A stretch of 6,070 nt of DNA from an uncultured Eubacteriales bacterium (GCA_902465495.1 CABQND010000072.1:1-6070); one strand, 5' to 3'; shown: positions 1-5,707, counted from the first letter of the stretch. Numbers and translations are program-made. The notes: a model not told the origin generated them from the letters alone.

Positions 1-60
1 AACTCATTTCCGTACAATCTAATAATTCTTTGTCCAAACTTTGGGGTTCACTTCACATCA
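1..60 (-). mobile_element. Probable terminus of an IS3-family insertion sequence (partial)
   Basis: Read on the minus strand from about position 60 or 55 downward, the sequence has the pattern TGAAGTGAACCCCAAAG followed by TTTGGACA. This resembles the TG...ACCCC...TTGGACA terminal inverted repeats of IS3-family elements, especially the IS150 group. About 48 bases inside the putative tip, a minus-strand ATG (7-5) follows a purine-rich ACGGAA, which is where orfA of such an element usually begins; the frame leaves the window after a few bases. The element would sit 33-38 bases after the tpiA stop codon. Only one end is visible, so neither the partner repeat nor a target duplication can be checked. 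The family assignment rests on remembered motif similarity, not on a search. Confidence 0.45.
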
Positions 61-92
61 GCCGCCTGTTTTTATTATCTGATTAAATTCAA

Positions 93-839
93 TTACTTAT
101 CGAAATTGACTATAATTGAGAAATCTTCCGCCTTCAAAGACGCGCCGCCAATCAATCCTCCGTCGATCTCGGGCATCGCCATAAGCTCTTTGCAGTTTTT
201 CGCATTCATGCTCCCGCCATACTGAATACGAACTTTTTCAGCACATTTGGGGCAGAAAACTTCCGCACATGTCTTCCGAATAAATGCAATCGTTTCATTT
301 GCCTGTTCCGCTGTTGCAGTTTTACCCGTTCCGATTGCCCATACCGGCTCATACGCGATCACAATTTTGGATACATCGTCAAGCCCTTTCAAACCTTCGC
401 GAATCTGTACATCCAGCACAGCTTCTGTCTTGCCTGTTTCGCGCTCTTCTAAGCTTTCGCCAACGCAAACGATCGGGATCAATCCGGCCGCCAATGCAGC
501 ATGCATACGCTTATTTACCGTATCGTCCGTCTCTCCAAAATACTGACGGCGCTCACTATGTCCAATAATAACATATTCTACGCCATACTCTTTCAGCATG
601 GACGCAGAAATCTCACCCGTATAAGCACCTTTTTCTGCAAAATGAACGTTTTGCGCGCCAAGATGTACATTGCTCCCCTTCAAAGCATCTGCAACTGCGG
701 GAATATCCGTGAAAGGAACACAGACGACAACATCACAATTTGCTTCTTTTACCAACGGCTTAATCGTCTCAACAAGCTTAACGCCTTCCGCCGCCGTATT
801 GTTCATTTTCCAATTGCCTGCAATAATCGGTTTTCTCAT
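93..839 (-). CDS. tpiA: Triosephosphate isomerase
   Basis: This cytoplasmic glycolytic enzyme interconverts dihydroxyacetone phosphate and glyceraldehyde 3-phosphate. The 248-residue product has the usual length for a bacterial TIM barrel. Visible catalytic residues are N9 and K11 in AGNWKM, H94 in IIGHSERR, and E164 in AYEPVWAIGTG, the last running into flexible loop 6. The phosphate-binding YGGS (207-210) and GLIGGASL (228-235) are intact. The ATG at 839-837 is preceded by GGAGGAG (848-854) with an 8-base gap, so the start is firm. It is the second gene of a pgk-tpiA operon, 128 bases after pgk, with a strong hairpin in the gap. No clear terminator follows; instead an IS-like end begins within 40 bases. 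gpmI, which often follows tpiA in Bacillota, is not visible. A CPKC stretch at 196-199 is an oddity. Confidence 0.97.
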   Translation of the reverse strand: MRKPIIAGNWKMNNTAAEGVKLVETIKPLVKEANCDVVVCVPFTDIPAVADALKGSNVHLGAQNVHFAEKGAYTGEISASMLKEYGVEYVIIGHSERRQYFGETDDTVNKRMHAALAAGLIPIVCVGESLEERETGKTEAVLDVQIREGLKGLDDVSKIVIAYEPVWAIGTGKTATAEQANETIAFIRKTCAEVFCPKCAEKVRIQYGGSMNAKNCKELMAMPEIDGGLIGGASLKAEDFSIIVNFDK

Positions 840-907
840 AATTTAAACTCCTCCGTATTTGGAACATCCACAAGCCTGCTCAACAATCTATTCTTGCGGT
901 AAAATTC

Positions 908-951
908 GGGGAAACCGAAACAACACTTTTTCCGCGTCCGTCGGTTTCCCC
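908..951 (-). other. Intercistronic hairpin between pgk and tpiA
   Basis: An exact 11-bp inverted repeat, GGGGAAACCGA (908-918) and TCGGTTTCCCC (941-951), encloses a 22-base loop. It lies in the 128-base gap between pgk and tpiA, 17 bases after the pgk stop. On the minus (transcribed) strand the stem is followed by GAATTTTACC, which has only a short T run, so it is not a convincing intrinsic terminator. A partial terminator, an RNA-processing site or a 3'-end stabiliser setting the pgk to tpiA ratio are all possible; choosing among them is inference. Confidence 0.7.
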
Positions 952-967
952 ATTTAAAAATACTTGC

Positions 968-2284
968 TTATTTATCATTGAGGCAAGCAATGCCGGGAAG
1001 CACCTTGCCTTCCATAAGCTCAAGCGATGCACCGCCGCCCGTAGAGATATGCGTCATTTTATCAGCAAAGCCAAGCTGCTGCACCGCAGCCGCACTGTCT
1101 CCGCCGCCGATAATCGTAGTTGCGTCTTTCGCGTCTGCCATCGCCTGCGCAATCGCAACCGTCCCTTTCGCAAGCGTCGGGTTTTCGAATACGCCCATCG
1201 GTCCGTTCCACACAACCGTCTTAGCCCCTTTGATCGCATCCGCAAAAAGTTTTCTTGTCTCTTCCCCGATATCAAGCCCTTCCATATCAGCAGGAATCGC
1301 GTCCACTTTGACAGTCTTCACATCGATCGGCGCATCAATCGGATTCGGGAAATCTTTCGCTACAACCGTATCTACAGGCAAAAGAAGTGTTTTACCCATA
1401 TCCGCAGCCTTCTGCATCATATCCTTGCAATAACCGATCTTTTCATCATCGACAAGCGACTTACCGATTTCATAGCCTTTCGCCTTCAAGAAGGTGTATG
1501 CCATGCCGCCGCCGATAATCAATGTATCGCATTTATTGAGAAGGTTGTTGATAACGTTGAGCTTGTCCGCAACTTTTGCACCGCCAAGCACTGCCACAAA
1601 CGGACGAACGGGATGATCTAAGCTATCCGCCATAACTTCCAGTTCTTTCTGAATCAAGAAGCCGCAGACCGCCGTCTTAACCAAACCATATTCCACAATT
1701 GCTGCCGTGGATGCATGCGAACGATGTGCCGTTCCGAACGCATCATTTACGTATACATCACAGTAAGAAGCAAGCTTTTTGCAGAATTCGAGATCTTTTC
1801 CCTCTTCTCCCGCATAGAAACGCAGGTTCTCTAACAGTACGCACTCGCCTTCTTTGCAGGCAGCAACCTTCGCCTCCGCATCCGGACCAACAACATCTGC
1901 CGCAAATGCAACTTTGTTGTCCAAAAGCTCGTTCAGCCTGTCCGCTACCGGTTTAAGAGTGAGTTTCACCGGATCGTTTTTCTTCGCTTTCGCAATGTAC
2001 TCTTCTGTAGCTTTCGCGCGCTCTTCTTCCGGCAATGCCTCTACCGCTTTCTTTTCTTTCTTGTTGAGCTTCACTTTCTCATCAAAAACATTATGCGGCT
2101 TTCCCATATGCGAGCAAAGAATAACTTTCGCACCTTGCTCCATCAAATATTTGATCGTAGGCAATGCACCCTGAATACGATTTTCGTCAGTAATTTTTCC
2201 GTCCTTCATCGGGACATTGAAATCACAGCGCACAAGCACACGCTTACCTTTTACGTCAACATCGGTAACAGACTTCTTGTTCAT
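968..2284 (-). CDS. pgk: Phosphoglycerate kinase
   Basis: It transfers the acyl phosphate of 1,3-bisphosphoglycerate to ADP, giving 3-phosphoglycerate and ATP in cytoplasmic glycolysis. Family landmarks occur in order: VRCDFNVP (18-25), SHMGKP (58-63), ENLRF (152-156), DAFGTAHRSHAST (181-193), LGGAKV (233-238), WNGPMGVFE (359-367), GGGDSAAA (393-400) and the C-terminal ISTGGGASLELMEGK (413-427). At 438 residues it is about 40 longer than the common bacterial form. The excess is a Lys/Glu-rich insertion near residues 68-108, after SHMGKPHNVF and before LKPVADRL. The ATG at 2284-2282 follows AAGGAGA (2292-2298) at good spacing. It is the first gene of the operon, with its own promoter just upstream and tpiA downstream. 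No gap gene precedes it; trmL does. Confidence 0.97.
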   Translation of the reverse strand: MNKKSVTDVDVKGKRVLVRCDFNVPMKDGKITDENRIQGALPTIKYLMEQGAKVILCSHMGKPHNVFDEKVKLNKKEKKAVEALPEEERAKATEEYIAKAKKNDPVKLTLKPVADRLNELLDNKVAFAADVVGPDAEAKVAACKEGECVLLENLRFYAGEEGKDLEFCKKLASYCDVYVNDAFGTAHRSHASTAAIVEYGLVKTAVCGFLIQKELEVMADSLDHPVRPFVAVLGGAKVADKLNVINNLLNKCDTLIIGGGMAYTFLKAKGYEIGKSLVDDEKIGYCKDMMQKAADMGKTLLLPVDTVVAKDFPNPIDAPIDVKTVKVDAIPADMEGLDIGEETRKLFADAIKGAKTVVWNGPMGVFENPTLAKGTVAIAQAMADAKDATTIIGGGDSAAAVQQLGFADKMTHISTGGGASLELMEGKVLPGIACLNDK

Positions 2285-2319
2285 AACGTTATCTCCTTCG
2301 GAATTTTTTACCTATATTT

Positions 2320-2348
2320 ATGATATACTTTTTTTCGCATTTTGTCAA
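2320..2348 (-). promoter_or_regulatory. Promoter of the pgk-tpiA operon
   Basis: On the minus strand the -35 box TTGACA (2348-2343) and the -10 box TATCAT (2325-2320) are separated by exactly 17 bases. The -35 is a perfect sigma-A/sigma-70 match and the -10 matches five of six. Transcription would begin near 2313, giving a leader of about 29 nt that carries the pgk ribosome site. The promoter fits between the trmL stop (2357) and the pgk start, so the operon can be transcribed independently of trmL. I see no terminator between trmL and this promoter, so read-through is possible. Confidence 0.85.
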
Positions 2349-2356
2349 AGAAATGC

Positions 2357-2863
2357 TCATACTTTTTCATTTTGAATGGAAATAGAACGCAATTTTCCTT
2401 CCTTTTGCCCCTCTTTATAATTGCTCTGCCGCCACGCTTCATATACAGCGATTGCGACAGAATTAGAAAGATTGAGCGACCGAATTTCTCCGATCATCGG
2501 TATGCGCACACAACTTTCATAATGCTTTGCAAGCAAATTTTCATCCAGCCCTTTTGTTTCTTTTCCAAAAACCAAAAAATCGCCCTCTTTATACGTCACA
2601 TCGCTGTGCGTCTTTTTCGATTTCGTCGAAAAAAAATAAAAATTTGCTTTCGGATAAGCAGCAAAAACTTCTTCTATTGAATCATAAAAACGTATATCTA
2701 CAAAATGCCAATAATCTAAGCCCGCTCTTTTCAAATATTTATCCGATACTTCAAACCCTAACGGCCGAACAAGATGCAACCGACATCCCGTCGCCGCACA
2801 TGTCCGTACGATATTCCCTGTGTTCTGCGGAATCTCCGGCTCTACCAATACGATATTAAACAT
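2357..2863 (-). CDS. trmL: tRNA (cytidine(34)-2'-O)-methyltransferase, SPOUT family
   Basis: TrmL methylates the ribose of the wobble nucleotide (C34 or modified U34) of tRNA-Leu isoacceptors, using S-adenosylmethionine. The 168-residue protein is a minimal SpoU/TrmD (SPOUT) fold without an extra RNA-binding domain, the usual size of YibK/CspR-type TrmL. The three SPOUT motifs are clear: EIPQNTGNIVRTC (10-22), VFGKETKGL (98-106), and IPMIGEIRSLNLSNSVAIAVYEA (121-143), where the chain knots around the cofactor. LVRPLGF (31-37) and AGLDYW (47-52) are also typical. The last 25 residues are polar and poorly conserved. The ATG at 2863-2861 follows AAAGGA at 2875-2880, spaced 11 bases away, a weaker site than those of its neighbours. 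It has its own promoter and ends 73 bases before the pgk start. It is functionally unrelated to glycolysis. Confidence 0.93.
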   Translation of the reverse strand: MFNIVLVEPEIPQNTGNIVRTCAATGCRLHLVRPLGFEVSDKYLKRAGLDYWHFVDIRFYDSIEEVFAAYPKANFYFFSTKSKKTHSDVTYKEGDFLVFGKETKGLDENLLAKHYESCVRIPMIGEIRSLNLSNSVAIAVYEAWRQSNYKEGQKEGKLRSISIQNEKV

Positions 2864-2895
2864 ATGATTTTTATTCCTTTGTTTTCCTATTCTTT

Positions 2896-2924
2896 ATTGT
2901 AATACGTTCCCTAAAATTTTGCAA
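2896..2924 (-). promoter_or_regulatory. Promoter of trmL
   Basis: On the minus strand TTGCAA (2924-2919) and TACAAT (2901-2896) are separated by 17 bases. These match the sigma-A consensus at four of six and five of six positions. Transcription would start near 2889, leaving a leader of about 26 nt before the trmL ATG. It is divergent from the plus-strand promoter at 3027-3055, with about 100 AT-rich bases between them. Confidence 0.75.
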
Positions 2925-3026
2925 GCGCATGAAATACTTTCTTCATATAAATTATTACAGTGCCACGTTTTCTCAACAACGTACCCGTTAAAAAAGTTAC
3001 AAAGCAAAAAATACTCTTTAAATAGC

Positions 3027-3055
3027 TTGACATATACGCGCGAATCCTGTATAAT
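3027..3055 (+). promoter_or_regulatory. Perfect-consensus sigma-A promoter of a candidate small RNA
   Basis: TTGACA (3027-3032) and TATAAT (3050-3055) match the sigma-A/sigma-70 consensus at all 12 positions, with the optimal 17-base spacer. Predicted transcription start is about 3062. No start codon with a ribosome site follows before the terminator at 3140-3181, so it appears to serve a non-coding RNA. TATAC (3033-3037) and GTATA (3049-3053), flanked by GACA and TGTC, form an imperfect inverted repeat across the promoter. Part of that symmetry follows trivially from the promoter boxes themselves. Confidence 0.85.
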
Positions 3056-3061
3056 TGTCGT

Positions 3062-3181
3062 ATAAAAAGTCGGTGATCCAAATCACCACTTTTCTAAAAT
3101 TGTTCATACTCACTACCCATATTTTTTCTCATTTGTTTTAGGAGGACGGCACATCGTAAGGTGTGCCGTCCTTCTTTTTTA
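3062..3181 (+). ncRNA. Candidate small RNA of about 120 nt, family not recognised
   Basis: A perfect promoter followed by an intrinsic terminator about 80 bases later defines a transcript of roughly 120 nt. Its 5' part folds into a hairpin: AAAAGT-C-GGTGAT (3065-3077) pairs with ATCACCACTTTT (3082-3093) around a CCAA loop, with one bulged C. The middle (3094-3139) is unpaired, U-rich and low in G. The 3' part is the terminator hairpin, whose 5' arm begins with AGGAGG, a Shine-Dalgarno-like sequence with no reading frame behind it. It lies between trmL (minus) and tRNA-Val (plus). I recognise neither 6S RNA, SRP RNA, tmRNA nor a riboswitch in it. A leader that terminates before tRNA-Val is the alternative, but tRNA-Val has its own promoter. 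Function unknown. Confidence 0.65.
3140..3181 (+). terminator. Intrinsic terminator of the candidate small RNA
   Basis: AGGAGGACGGCACA (3140-3153) pairs with TGTGCCGTCCTTCT (3162-3175), giving a 14-bp stem with one G-U pair and an 8-base loop, followed by a run of T. The inner ten pairs are perfect and GC-rich. The reverse strand has no T tract after the stem, so termination is directed to the plus strand. Confidence 0.9.
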
Positions 3182-3248
3182 TTCTTTACTCCGCAAACTA
3201 AAATTAAAATATTTTATCGAATTCATAGTTAAACCCGCTCGTTTTTAT

Positions 3249-3278
3249 TTGACAAACCGACCTCAAAAATGATATAGT
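3249..3278 (+). promoter_or_regulatory. Promoter of tRNA-Val
   Basis: TTGACA (3249-3254) and TATAGT (3273-3278) are separated by 18 bases. The -35 is perfect and the -10 matches five of six. The start would be about 3285, leaving a short 5' leader for RNase P to remove before the mature end at 3293. Confidence 0.8.
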
Positions 3279-3292
3279 ATTATAGTAGCCAC

Positions 3293-3369
3293 GGGGGTGT
3301 AGCTCAGTTGGTTAGAGCGCATGCTTGACATGCATGAGGTCATAGGTTCGAGCCCTACCATCCCCACCA
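3293..3369 (+). tRNA. tRNA-Val (anticodon GAC)
   Basis: A complete 77-nt cloverleaf is present. The acceptor arm GGGGGTG (3293-3299) pairs with CATCCCC (3359-3365), including one G-U; the discriminator is A3366 and CCA is encoded (3367-3369). The D stem GCTC/GAGC, the anticodon stem CATGC/GCATG (3320-3324, 3332-3336) with loop TTGACAT, and TTCGAGC as the T loop (3347-3353) are all normal. The anticodon GAC (3327-3329) reads GUC and GUU valine codons. The outermost T-stem pair is A3342-C3358, a mismatch; the other four pairs are sound, so the gene still looks functional. Confidence 0.96.
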
Positions 3370-3377
3370 ATTTATTT

Positions 3378-3424
3378 AATCCGAGTCTTTTGGTATTCAC
3401 CGAGGGATTCGGATTTATTTTTTC
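3378..3424 (+). terminator. Intrinsic terminator of tRNA-Val
   Basis: AATCCGAGTC (3378-3387) pairs with GATTCGGATT (3406-3415), with one G-U, and an inner GGT/ACC closes the loop. TATTTTTTCTT follows. It starts 8 bases after the tRNA CCA end. Its AATCCGA/TCGGATT core is shared with the terminator at 6001-6057. Confidence 0.85.
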
Positions 3425-3430
3425 TTGAAT

Positions 3431-3465
3431 AATAAAAAACGGAACTGCAAATTTCAGTTCCGTTT
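3431..3465 (-). terminator. Intrinsic terminator of the PIG-L/SIS operon
   Basis: AAACGGAACTG (3437-3447) and CAGTTCCGTTT (3455-3465) form an exact 11-bp stem with a 7-base loop. On the minus strand it is followed by TTTATTATT, and the stem itself ends in TTT, giving a six-T run. It lies 15 bases after the stop codon of the SIS gene. The terminator of tRNA-Val abuts it in the opposite direction. Confidence 0.9.
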
Positions 3466-3480
3466 AAATCTTAGTAACTT

Positions 3481-4548
3481 TTATTTTGTAACTGTAACTT
3501 TTTTCAATGCTCGCGGAGCATCAGGATTAAGACCTTTACCACAACTGACCTTGCACGCAAGCATCTGCGCTGCCAAAGCAAATGCAAATACTGTATACCG
3601 CTCATCATCCATGCCCGGCACCGAAACAATATGCGCATTTAAGTTCGAATATGTTTCCGGATCATCTGTCACAATGTATAAGTCTGCCCCAAGCTCCTTC
3701 ATCTTCTGCGCACATTTTAAACAATCTTCACGATGAACACAGTCCATTTCCTTACTAAGAGAATGCTTAGAAGCAAATAATATAACTTTTGTTCCTTGAC
3801 CGATCATCGCCATCGGCCCATGATAAAAATCGGAACTATGATATGCTCGCGCCCGTATATAACAAGTTTCCTGCAATTTCAAACCGCATTCAAATGCAAG
3901 TGCCGAAGAAACTCCCCTCGCCAAAAGAAAACATTCCTGTGCGTTGATAAAATCTTCCACAATCGAATCCGTAGCGCGGTCAATCGCAGGAATAGCCTCG
4001 GCAAGACGATCCCCTACAGTATCGGAACAGGTTTTACCCTGCAATGCGGAAACGAGAAGGTAAGAAAGATACAACTGCGCACTAAATGTTTTCGTAGCAG
4101 CAACACTCTTCTCTTCGCCGGCAAAACAGCACAAGTGAAATTGCGCCGTTTTTGCCAAAGGGCTGGTTTCATCGTTCGTGATTGCAACGGTTATCCCACC
4201 GCTCGCATTTCCCGCTTTTATGATTTCCAATACATCCGCAGCTTTACCGCTCTGTGAACACCCGATTACCAATGTATTGGCAAAACGTAAGGGCGCCCCA
4301 TACATCGTCACTGTACTCGGTGCACCGGAAGCAACAGGCAGCCCCAAAAGACTTTCTTCTATATATTTAAAATATATCATTGCATGATCGCTCGTACCGC
4401 GCGCCGCAGTATAAATATTCGAAATATTTTTCCCCTCGAACGCTTTTACTATCCCGGCAAGCGCCGCACTGTTCTTTTCTGCAAGCTTCTTTAATATACT
4501 CGGTGCTTCTCCAAGCTCTTTCCACATCAGTGTATTTTTATAATCCAT
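3481..4548 (-). CDS. Double-SIS-domain sugar-phosphate deaminase/isomerase, GlmS C-domain-like
   Basis: The protein consists of two SIS domains (about residues 30-165 and 195-335) matching the isomerase half of glucosamine-6-phosphate synthase, without the N-terminal glutaminase. SIS1 shows AARGTSDHA (48-56), the phosphate loop CSQSG (97-101) and KSVAATKTFSAQL (147-159). Residues aligning with E. coli GlmS K485, E488, H504 and K603 are K224, E227, H243 and a lysine of the C-terminal RALKKVTV, so catalysis on an amino- or ketose-phosphate is expected. Such proteins include NagB-II/GlmD glucosamine-6-phosphate deaminases, AgaS and FrlB deglycases; I cannot choose among them. The ATG at 4548-4546 follows GGAGAGG (4556-4562) by 7 bases. 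An in-frame ATG at 4623 would add 25 residues but lies inside the upstream gene with no better support, so I reject it. Translation is probably coupled to the PIG-L gene, whose stop is 4 bases away. Confidence 0.85.
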   Translation of the reverse strand: MDYKNTLMWKELGEAPSILKKLAEKNSAALAGIVKAFEGKNISNIYTAARGTSDHAMIYFKYIEESLLGLPVASGAPSTVTMYGAPLRFANTLVIGCSQSGKAADVLEIIKAGNASGGITVAITNDETSPLAKTAQFHLCCFAGEEKSVAATKTFSAQLYLSYLLVSALQGKTCSDTVGDRLAEAIPAIDRATDSIVEDFINAQECFLLARGVSSALAFECGLKLQETCYIRARAYHSSDFYHGPMAMIGQGTKVILFASKHSLSKEMDCVHREDCLKCAQKMKELGADLYIVTDDPETYSNLNAHIVSVPGMDDERYTVFAFALAAQMLACKVSCGKGLNPDAPRALKKVTVTK

Positions 4549-4552
4549 TGTC

Positions 4553-5404
4553 TTACCTCTCCGATAGTTCAAGTAATTTCGCACAAACCCCTTCTTCAAA
4601 ACGACGTATAAATCCTGCGACATAATCCGTCATCTTTAAATCTTTATCCAACATCAGGGGTGTAAGATCCATCGCATAATTAAGAGCACTGTATGTATCA
4701 CAGGCATGGCTTGCCGAAAAAGTCGCATTTGCAAGACGGCGTCCCTCCGCCGCTAACTCATAGCGTTTTCCTCCGACAATCTGACTATCAAATACACCCG
4801 ACAAACATTTCGCTATATTCGGATGCCCGCCGCAATCCATAAACACCTTCTCTTCATCCGGCATCCAATCTAAATCACGCCACACCTCACAGCCAAACAC
4901 TTTTTCCGGACGTTCGTCTTCTTTTAATAATCGCAACGCTTCGATCACCTTGATCACCGTACCGATATGCGTGTCATGCTTGTCCGCCAGATTGTGTGTG
5001 TATACATAGCGAGGCTTTGTCTCTCGGATAATCTGCGCAAGTTCCTGCGCAATTTCATGATCTTTCGGATCTTTCACTTGTTTGGAAGGATACCCTAACA
5101 GAATCTGTACGCTGTACTCCCCAACATACGCAGCTTTTTTCTGTTCGGTAATGCGTATTTTTTTCATATCCTCATCAGAGTAATCGGCATACAATCCTGA
5201 GCGAGGACTACCAGCACCGTCACTGACAACCACTCCGCTAAACCATCGGTCATTCCTGCCAAAACACTCTGCTATCGGCGCATACGCCATAAACTCGATG
5301 TCGTCTTGATGCGCTGAGATCGCCAGATGCGTGGTTCTATACAACGCATCTTTCTCGCTTGTTCCGTCCGGAACAAACAAAACAGCCTTTTCATTCAATC
5401 TCAT
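4553..5404 (-). CDS. PIG-L/LmbE-family N-deacetylase
   Basis: This family contains zinc-dependent de-N-acetylases acting on GlcNAc-containing substrates. With the start chosen here it has 283 residues. The Zn/catalytic motif is AHQDDIE (31-37), a variant of AHPDDE with Gln for Pro; H32 and D35 are the expected metal ligands and D34 the base. The third ligand is probably H146 in the later KHDTHIGT (142-149). No signal peptide or membrane segment is seen, so it is cytoplasmic. The same frame opens at an ATG at 5482, but a strong promoter's -10 box (5471-5476) lies inside that extension, so the extra N-terminus would not be on the message; MRLNEKAVLFVPDG also looks like a natural beginning. The ribosome site is poor: AAGGAAG is about 14 bases upstream, GGCGG about 8. 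The gene pairs with the downstream SIS gene, suggesting amino-sugar use; the substrate is unknown. Confidence 0.85.
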   Translation of the reverse strand: MRLNEKAVLFVPDGTSEKDALYRTTHLAISAHQDDIEFMAYAPIAECFGRNDRWFSGVVVSDGAGSPRSGLYADYSDEDMKKIRITEQKKAAYVGEYSVQILLGYPSKQVKDPKDHEIAQELAQIIRETKPRYVYTHNLADKHDTHIGTVIKVIEALRLLKEDERPEKVFGCEVWRDLDWMPDEEKVFMDCGGHPNIAKCLSGVFDSQIVGGKRYELAAEGRRLANATFSASHACDTYSALNYAMDLTPLMLDKDLKMTDYVAGFIRRFEEGVCAKLLELSER

Positions 5405-5442
5405 AAATTTTACCGCCGCTTCCTTTTTCCCTATGGAAGATA

Positions 5443-5465
5443 TAATTGTAAATAAATCACAATTA
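5443..5465. promoter_or_regulatory. Operator-like palindrome at the PIG-L operon start site
   Basis: TAATTGT (5443-5449) and ACAATTA (5459-5465) are exact 7-bp inverted arms separated by 9 bases. The site begins about where transcription from the promoter at 5471-5499 should start and covers roughly +1 to +22. That position suits a repressor that blocks initiation or clearance. The regulator is not in the window and the motif does not match CcpA cre well; CRP/FNR-type (TGTGA...TACAA) or GntR-type recognition is possible. Confidence 0.5.
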
Positions 5466-5470
5466 CATTT

Positions 5471-5499
5471 ATTATAATTCATTCCGCCGCGGAAATCAA
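5471..5499 (-). promoter_or_regulatory. Promoter of the PIG-L/SIS operon
   Basis: On the minus strand TTGATT (5499-5494) and TATAAT (5476-5471) are separated by 17 bases. The -10 is perfect and the -35 matches four of six. Transcription would begin near 5464, giving a leader of about 60 nt before the ATG at 5404. This promoter decides the start of the PIG-L gene. Confidence 0.8.
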
Positions 5500-5640
5500 C
5501 AATTTTAATGAATTGTCCCGCGCTTTATTTTAAATAACCTGCTTTATAATTTCATTTAAATGGAATCTTCACTTTAACTTTCTTTTTATTGAGTGAAACA
5601 CTCTTTATTTTCCATATTCCAAAATACAAGTTAAAAATTC

Positions 5641-5669
5641 TTGACAAAATTTACGAAAAGCGGTAAACT
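5641..5669 (+). promoter_or_regulatory. Promoter of tRNA-Ser
   Basis: TTGACA (5641-5646) and TAAACT (5664-5669) are separated by 17 bases. The -35 is perfect; the -10 matches four of six. The start would be near 5676, about 32 bases before the mature tRNA end. It is divergent from the PIG-L promoter; the 140 bases between them are very AT-rich and show nothing else convincing. Confidence 0.75.
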
Positions 5670-5707
5670 AATACTTGCGTATTGATGCAACTTAACTTTA
5701 TATTTTT

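Noticed and set aside
978..2323. Several plus-strand open frames of 70-190 codons opposite pgk and tpiA
   Set aside because: They are antisense shadows of well-conserved glycolytic genes, lack ribosome sites and have low-complexity or unlikely protein sequences.
3101..3140. A short peptide of 13 codons opening with TTG in the candidate small RNA
   Set aside because: It has no ribosome site, a non-ATG start and a U-rich composition expected by chance. AGGAGG comes after it, and no start codon follows AGGAGG.
3062..3292. A riboswitch or T-box leader for a downstream gene
   Set aside because: No protein gene follows on the plus strand, no T-box or known aptamer signature is visible, and tRNA-Val has its own promoter after the terminator.
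4549..4623. Longer N-terminus for the SIS protein, starting at the ATG at 4623
   Set aside because: The extra 25 residues overlap the end of the PIG-L gene and do not resemble the family. The ATG at 4548 has a GGAGAGG site 7 bases upstream and gives a normal-length double-SIS protein.
5443..5465. A CcpA catabolite-response (cre) site at the PIG-L promoter
   Set aside because: The central CG and the spacing of TG and CA required by the cre consensus are missing, so I kept only an unspecified operator call.
5405..5482. N-terminal extension of the PIG-L protein from the ATG at 5482
   Set aside because: A TTGATT-17-TATAAT promoter places the -10 box inside this extension, so it should not be part of the message; the region also holds an operator-like palindrome.
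5583..5612. Terminator-like GAGTG-AAA-CACTC followed by TTTATTTT
   Set aside because: The stem is only five base pairs with a 3-base loop and no gene precedes it on the plus strand. It is probably chance in AT-rich DNA.
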